From an uncultured Armatimonadota bacterium (GTDB taxonomy: Bacteria > Armatimonadota > Armatimonadia > Armatimonadales > Armatimonadaceae): a DNA stretch of 64,000 nucleotides. The stretch lies in NCBI GenBank assembly GCA_903910385.1, contig CAIVZM010000007.1:55231-119230 (forward strand), written 5' to 3'. The translations under genes and the position numbers were made by a program. This document shows positions 60,283 to 64,000 of this stretch, piece after piece (positions within the stretch are counted from its first letter, which is position 1; each line of letters begins with the position of its first letter). A model generated the notes under the pieces. The model worked only from the letters and a program-made list of their open reading frames with translations. It did no database searches and was not told where the DNA came from.

Positions 60283-61146
60283 ATGTCCAGACTGTCAATC
60301 GGGGTAACATCAACCCCTGAGTCTCAACGCAGAGAACGTATTGGAAAAACTCGTAAAGGGTTCAATCAGGGCAAATGCGACGCATTCACTTTGATTGAAC
60401 TTCTCGTTGTTATAGCCATTATCGCAATACTTGCAGCGATTCTTTTTCCTGTTTTCGCTCAAGCCCGAGAAAAGGCTCGTCAAGCGACCTGTATGTCAAA
60501 CCTGAAGCAATTAGGATTGGCTTACATAATGTATGCTCAGGATTTCGACGAGGTTTTCCCCCGGCGTGATAACGGAGACACTGTGCCAGCAAAAGAGCCA
60601 CGAGACCCAACTCCGGGACAATCTAATGGCATGGTCTACCCTTACTTGAAGAACCTTGGAGTACTGGTTTGCCCAACAGAATCTGACCGTGCCATCTGGG
60701 TCGACCCGTATCACACGGATCCCTTTGTTAGTTTGCCGATGTCGCCGGAAAATCAAAAACAGTACTATGGTTGGATCTCAGAGTGGGGGTGGGGTCAGAC
60801 CTATGCCTATAATGGCTATAACCAGACCGGTAACGGCGTAGATGTACAATATCCGTCTCAGGGTGTGAACCGCCGCTCCCTTTCTGCGATTAATCACCCG
60901 GCAAATACCATTCTCCTCGCACACAGCCTCGGCGCACGTGGGGCATTCTGGGGAATGGGTTGGTTTATCCAGTGGGAACCTGACAGAAATGCAGCCTTCT
61001 ACTGCCCCATTACAGACGTCCATAACGGCGGGGCTCCTGTCGCATTCTGCGACGGTCATGTAAAGTTCGTCCGACAGAGCGTCGCTCACGCCAACGATCA
61101 AGAACCAAGGGACGATAACCCTAACTCTATGTGGAGCATCCAGTAG
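60283..61146 (+). CDS. DUF1559 prepilin-like protein
   Basis: 287 aa. The type IV prepilin N-terminus is [20 protein letters not shown], cleaved and methylated before Phe by PilD-type peptidase, preceded by an unusually long ~35-residue leader. [13 protein letters not shown] and [20 protein letters not shown] then identify the DUF1559 group. The C-terminal [13 protein letters not shown] is the H-x-G-DG signature. Such proteins are multiplied in Planctomycetes and Armatimonadota and may form surface or secretion pseudopili. GGAGGAATT precedes the ATG at 60283; an earlier in-frame start is less likely. Confidence 0.93.
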   Translation: MSRLSIGVTSTPESQRRERIGKTRKGFNQGKCDAFTLIELLVVIAIIAILAAILFPVFAQAREKARQATCMSNLKQLGLAYIMYAQDFDEVFPRRDNGDTVPAKEPRDPTPGQSNGMVYPYLKNLGVLVCPTESDRAIWVDPYHTDPFVSLPMSPENQKQYYGWISEWGWGQTYAYNGYNQTGNGVDVQYPSQGVNRRSLSAINHPANTILLAHSLGARGAFWGMGWFIQWEPDRNAAFYCPITDVHNGGAPVAFCDGHVKFVRQSVAHANDQEPRDDNPNSMWSIQ

Positions 61147-61154
61147 CACAAGGG

Positions 61155-62612
61155 ATGCCATTGAATCAAATCTCGTCCGCCGCGTTTGGCGTCCATGTCC
61201 TTGATGAGGCGACCGGACGCGGCGTTCCTCTTGTCGAACTGGAGACTGTTGATCACGTCCTCTTCGTCACAGATAGCGCTGGCTGGGCGGCTATTTCCGA
61301 CCCTGGGTTAATGAATTCGGACGTGTTCTTTTTTGTCAGGAGTCACGGCTACAACATACCGAAAGACATCTTCGGATATTCGGGAATGACGCTCCGTGTA
61401 AGACCCGGCGGACGCGAACAAATCAAAATGCGCCGGATCAATATTGCAGAGCGCATTTGCCGCCTTACTGGTCAGGGAATTTACGCTGATAGCATGATGT
61501 TAGGCGAACGTGTCCCTTTGCGGGAACCAGTTCTGTCAGGAAAAGTCATCGGTCAGGATTCCGCTCTGGCAGTAAAATATCAGGGCAAAATGCGTTGGTT
61601 CTGGGGCGACACATCAAGGAGCAAATACCCTCTTGGCAATTTCCGCACTAGCGGCGCCATTGCTACTTTTCCAAAAGGTCGAAACGATGCCCGAGAAGGG
61701 TTAGATTTTCAGTATTTCACTGATGCTGAAGGTTTTGCACGTGAGTTATGCCCTTCTTCAAAACCTGGCCCCGTTTGGATTTTCGGAGTAACGGTTCTCA
61801 CCGTCGATGGTAGGGAACGACTCATCGCTCACTATTCCAGAATGAAAGACCTGGGAACCAGGTTGGAACATGGTTATGTTGTCTGGGATGATGCAGCAGA
61901 AGTTTTCAGAATCGCTAAGGAACTACCACCCGGTGAGGAATGGCGCTTTCTAGACGGTCATCCGATCACTCTCAATCAAAATGGTACGGAATACCTGTAT
62001 AGCGGAATCAGTTTCCCCGTCGTTCGAGTCCCGGCATCATTTCCTAAGATTCTAGACCCCAGCACCTTTGAGGCGTTTACCTGCCTGACAAAACAGGGTG
62101 ATGTCCGTCGCGATAATCGGGGAGAAGTTCAGTATGAATGGCAAAAAGAATTGGGTTTCATCACGCCAAAACAGGAAGCGGATCTGGTTAAACGTGGGAA
62201 ACTAAGACCTAATGAGACACGCTTTTTACCTCGTGATGCCGTGGGGAACGATATCATTGCCCATGGCGGAAGCGTGACATACAATGCATTCCGCAAAAAA
62301 TGGATTCTTATCGCCACTCAAAGCTTTGGTAAGGAGTCCTTTCTGGGGGAGATATACTATTCAGAGGCGGAGAGTCCGGTTGGTCCATGGCGAAGGGCTG
62401 TCAAGATCCTCACCCATGACCGCTATACATTTTACAACCCGGTACATCATCCTTTTCTGGATACAGATAGTGGTCGCCTCATCTATTTCGAGGGAACTTA
62501 CACAGCGGAATTCTCAGGCAACCAGCGACCGACGCCAAAATACGATTACAACCAGACCCTGTATCGATTGGATTTGGCGGACGCACGTTTAAAGTTCGCA
62601 AGGGACGGATAA
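61155..62612 (+). CDS. secreted-type protein with Ig-like N-domain and beta-propeller-like body, unknown function
   Basis: About 485 aa. The first ~80 residues look like a carboxypeptidase-regulatory/CNA-B-type beta-sandwich (FGVHVLDEATGRGVPLVELE, SHGYN). The rest contains repeated aromatic-rich strands (MRWFWGDTSRSKYPLGNFRT, GPVWIFGVTVLTVDGRERLI, EYLYSGISFPVVRV, SPVGPWRRAVKIL) resembling five-bladed GH43/GH-J-like propellers. No catalytic trio could be assigned and no signal peptide is seen. Start is uncertain: ATG 61155 or GTG 61131, which overlaps the pilin gene. Its TAA overlaps the next ATG (TAATG). Confidence 0.55.
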   Translation: MPLNQISSAAFGVHVLDEATGRGVPLVELETVDHVLFVTDSAGWAAISDPGLMNSDVFFFVRSHGYNIPKDIFGYSGMTLRVRPGGREQIKMRRINIAERICRLTGQGIYADSMMLGERVPLREPVLSGKVIGQDSALAVKYQGKMRWFWGDTSRSKYPLGNFRTSGAIATFPKGRNDAREGLDFQYFTDAEGFARELCPSSKPGPVWIFGVTVLTVDGRERLIAHYSRMKDLGTRLEHGYVVWDDAAEVFRIAKELPPGEEWRFLDGHPITLNQNGTEYLYSGISFPVVRVPASFPKILDPSTFEAFTCLTKQGDVRRDNRGEVQYEWQKELGFITPKQEADLVKRGKLRPNETRFLPRDAVGNDIIAHGGSVTYNAFRKKWILIATQSFGKESFLGEIYYSEAESPVGPWRRAVKILTHDRYTFYNPVHHPFLDTDSGRLIYFEGTYTAEFSGNQRPTPKYDYNQTLYRLDLADARLKFARDG

Positions 62613-63850
62613 TGCGATTATTTATAACTTTCGCAATAATTGCACTATTGATATCTGTTCAAGGGTGCAGTCGATTCACTCCCTCAAGGTCTAATCCTTC
62701 GCTTCCAAAATCCCCACCTCAACCCGTTGAGGTTACGCTCCCATCACAGGTAGCCTCTGACCTTCCCACATTGGAAGCGGCGACACATTCCGGTGATGCA
62801 AAAGCTCTGGCGCGATATGGCTCGGCTTTGGCTCAGTCTGGCAGAACGAAGGAAGGGATTGGATATCTTCGCCGTGCGGTCGCCCGTGACCCTCAGCTTA
62901 CCGCAGCATGGCACAATCTCGCCCTGGTAGCGGAGAGCGAGGGATGGCTGGACGTAGCAGCGAACGCCTATTCCAAAGTGGTCTCCGCTAAGCCCGAACT
63001 CGCGGGTGAATGGGTAAAATTCGGCTATACTCTGATCGCTCTGGGAAGGTATGCGGAAGCGGAAACTGCCTTCAAGAAAGCAGTGGCGCTACAACCACGG
63101 TCATCGGAGACACTGGTCGCTCTTGCAAGCCTGTATTATGCCGACTTTCACTTTGATAAAGCTCTGGACACCCTTAATCTAGCAAAGACCTTGAATCCCC
63201 GTTCTGCCGCAGCCTTTGTCAATATTGCAGCGATTCAACTCGAACGCCATAAAGAAGATGATGCAGAGAATGCTATCCGCAGCGCAATTGCGCTGGAACC
63301 CAAGTCGATGCGTTATCGGCTTATACTGTGCAGTATACTCTCTCGTTCATCCAATCCAGAAAAGCGTGCAGAAGCATTCCGAGAATTACAGAAAATGGGT
63401 GATGGTCTATCGCCTGAACAACGTGCGGAGACGGCGTCTATCCTCGGGATTCTCGCTCGTGAAAACCACGACATCACTCTTGCAATTCAATATTTGCGTC
63501 AATCGATGGAACTTGATCCCTCCCGCGCCGATACTCATCTGGCGCTGGGTCGTCTGCTAATACCGAGAGGCGGCGCTGATACTATCGAAGGACGCGCACT
63601 TCTCAAGGAATACGAAGTTAGACAAAAACGGCGTGATGAAGAACAGAAATTGCGTCAGCGTGTGGAGCAATATCCAAACGATGGCGAAGCGCGACTTCGC
63701 CTTGGAATTATCCTGAGGGAGCAGGGCAGAACGGCACGTGCGGTATGGGAATTGCAACAGGCTACACGATTACTGCCCGGCGCTTCCACGCACGCAGCTC
63801 TCGCCCAAGCTTTGCAGGAGCAGGGTCGCAATGAAGCGACAGAATTGTAA
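62612..63850 (+). CDS. TPR-repeat lipoprotein
   Basis: 412 aa. The signal FITFAIIALLISVQGC ends in a lipobox-like SVQGC with Cys19 as the lipidation site. A Pro/Ser linker is followed by about eight TPRs (AAWHNLALVAESEGWLDVAA, ALGRYAEAETAFKKAVALQP, AALNAxK-like DKALDTLNLAKTLNPRSAAA, AIQYLRQSMELDPSRADTHL). The start is fixed by the TAATG overlap with the previous gene. Coupling to the pseudopilin unit suggests a role in its assembly or anchoring, as TPR lipoproteins such as PilF serve type IV pili (inference). Confidence 0.82.
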   Translation: MRLFITFAIIALLISVQGCSRFTPSRSNPSLPKSPPQPVEVTLPSQVASDLPTLEAATHSGDAKALARYGSALAQSGRTKEGIGYLRRAVARDPQLTAAWHNLALVAESEGWLDVAANAYSKVVSAKPELAGEWVKFGYTLIALGRYAEAETAFKKAVALQPRSSETLVALASLYYADFHFDKALDTLNLAKTLNPRSAAAFVNIAAIQLERHKEDDAENAIRSAIALEPKSMRYRLILCSILSRSSNPEKRAEAFRELQKMGDGLSPEQRAETASILGILARENHDITLAIQYLRQSMELDPSRADTHLALGRLLIPRGGADTIEGRALLKEYEVRQKRRDEEQKLRQRVEQYPNDGEARLRLGIILREQGRTARAVWELQQATRLLPGASTHAALAQALQEQGRNEATEL

Positions 63851-63860
63851 AAGAACTTAT

Positions 63861-64000
63861 TTAACGTGAGTTCGGGTTAAGGTTGGGTCAATGCTCCCAC
63901 GTCTCGCAGGTGCAGCGACGGCTTCGTAGGCTGGTGGCAATACGCAATCAGTCCCGCCGCCAGATTCCACAGAAAACCGCACGGACCACGGTGACGACTA
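63861..64000 (-). mobile_element. probable insertion-sequence end with 3' part of a transposase-like frame
   Basis: Eleven bases after the TPR gene, TTAACGTGAGTTCGGGTTAA (63861-63880) is an imperfect palindrome resembling IS termini. On the minus strand an open frame enters from the window edge and ends at 63877-63879. Its last ~40 residues include RHRGPCGFLWNLAAGLIAY, which loosely resembles the C-terminus of DDE transposases. The IS family cannot be fixed from this fragment. Confidence 0.4.

Overview
The window most likely comes from a Gram-negative member of the Armatimonadota. The strongest sign is the prepilin-like DUF1559 protein at 60283-61146. Its helix continues into an FAQAREKAR / SNLKQLG / MYAQDFDE stretch that I associate with that phylum; Planctomycetes carry related proteins. 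KdsC and KdsD (KDO, hence LPS), an SLH-domain protein, a Spo0H/SigH-type sigma factor, the PrkA-YhbH-SpoVR trio and several polysaccharide-degrading enzymes fit the same picture. The phylum call is inference; no rRNA is present.

Layout. 1-3946 (+): 3' part of a zinc-finger anti-sigma factor carrying an STN-like domain, tilS, a small membrane protein and an AraC regulator. 3961-12416 (mainly -): folE2 and a two-domain PTPS/QueD protein (pterin or deazapurine chemistry), kdsC/kdsD, a membrane protein, and an operon of ECF sigma, anti-sigma and TPR protein. 12625-16782 (+): SigH-like sigma, a TPR protein, a YfhO-like membrane protein and a small conserved protein; a TPR lipoprotein follows on the minus strand. 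17996-25865 (+): prkA, a fragment-like YetF C-terminal domain, yhbH, a glycosyltransferase, a small TM protein, spoVR and anmK. 26029-28940 (+): ECF sigma with a very small anti-sigma, dnaN, and an AT-hook-like basic protein.

29088-38243 (-) is a housekeeping block. From a strong promoter at 34502-34530 run an SLH protein, DAHP synthase, tyrA, aroA, cmk and plsC. From a promoter at 37368-37396 run murA and mreB, and a PhnP-like metallo-beta-lactamase lies upstream. 38376-48885 (+): a DUF4175-like coiled-coil membrane protein translationally coupled to a putative glycosidase with N-terminal repeats, a secreted subtilase with four Ig-like repeats, an AraR-type GntR/LacI regulator behind a doubled operator, and a large GH9 enzyme. 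49115-55182: argH (+), an RsbW-like kinase and a multi-GAF sensor (-), and radA (+). 55241-63850: a GH78-like rhamnosidase, a zinc alcohol dehydrogenase, an AraC regulator, and a tight four-gene unit of small anchored protein, DUF1559 pseudopilin, propeller-like protein and TPR lipoprotein. The right edge appears to cut into an insertion sequence.

Three themes recur: dense sigma/anti-sigma signalling, envelope precursor synthesis (KDO, MurA, MreB, AnmK, PlsC), and plant-type polysaccharide use under AraC and GntR/LacI control. I found no tRNA, rRNA, CRISPR array or phage. The least explained parts are the non-core genes inside the PrkA/SpoVR cluster, the coiled-coil/glycosidase pair at 38376-41809, the asymmetrically decayed tandem PTPS, and a three-way-junction RNA candidate at 14130-14205.
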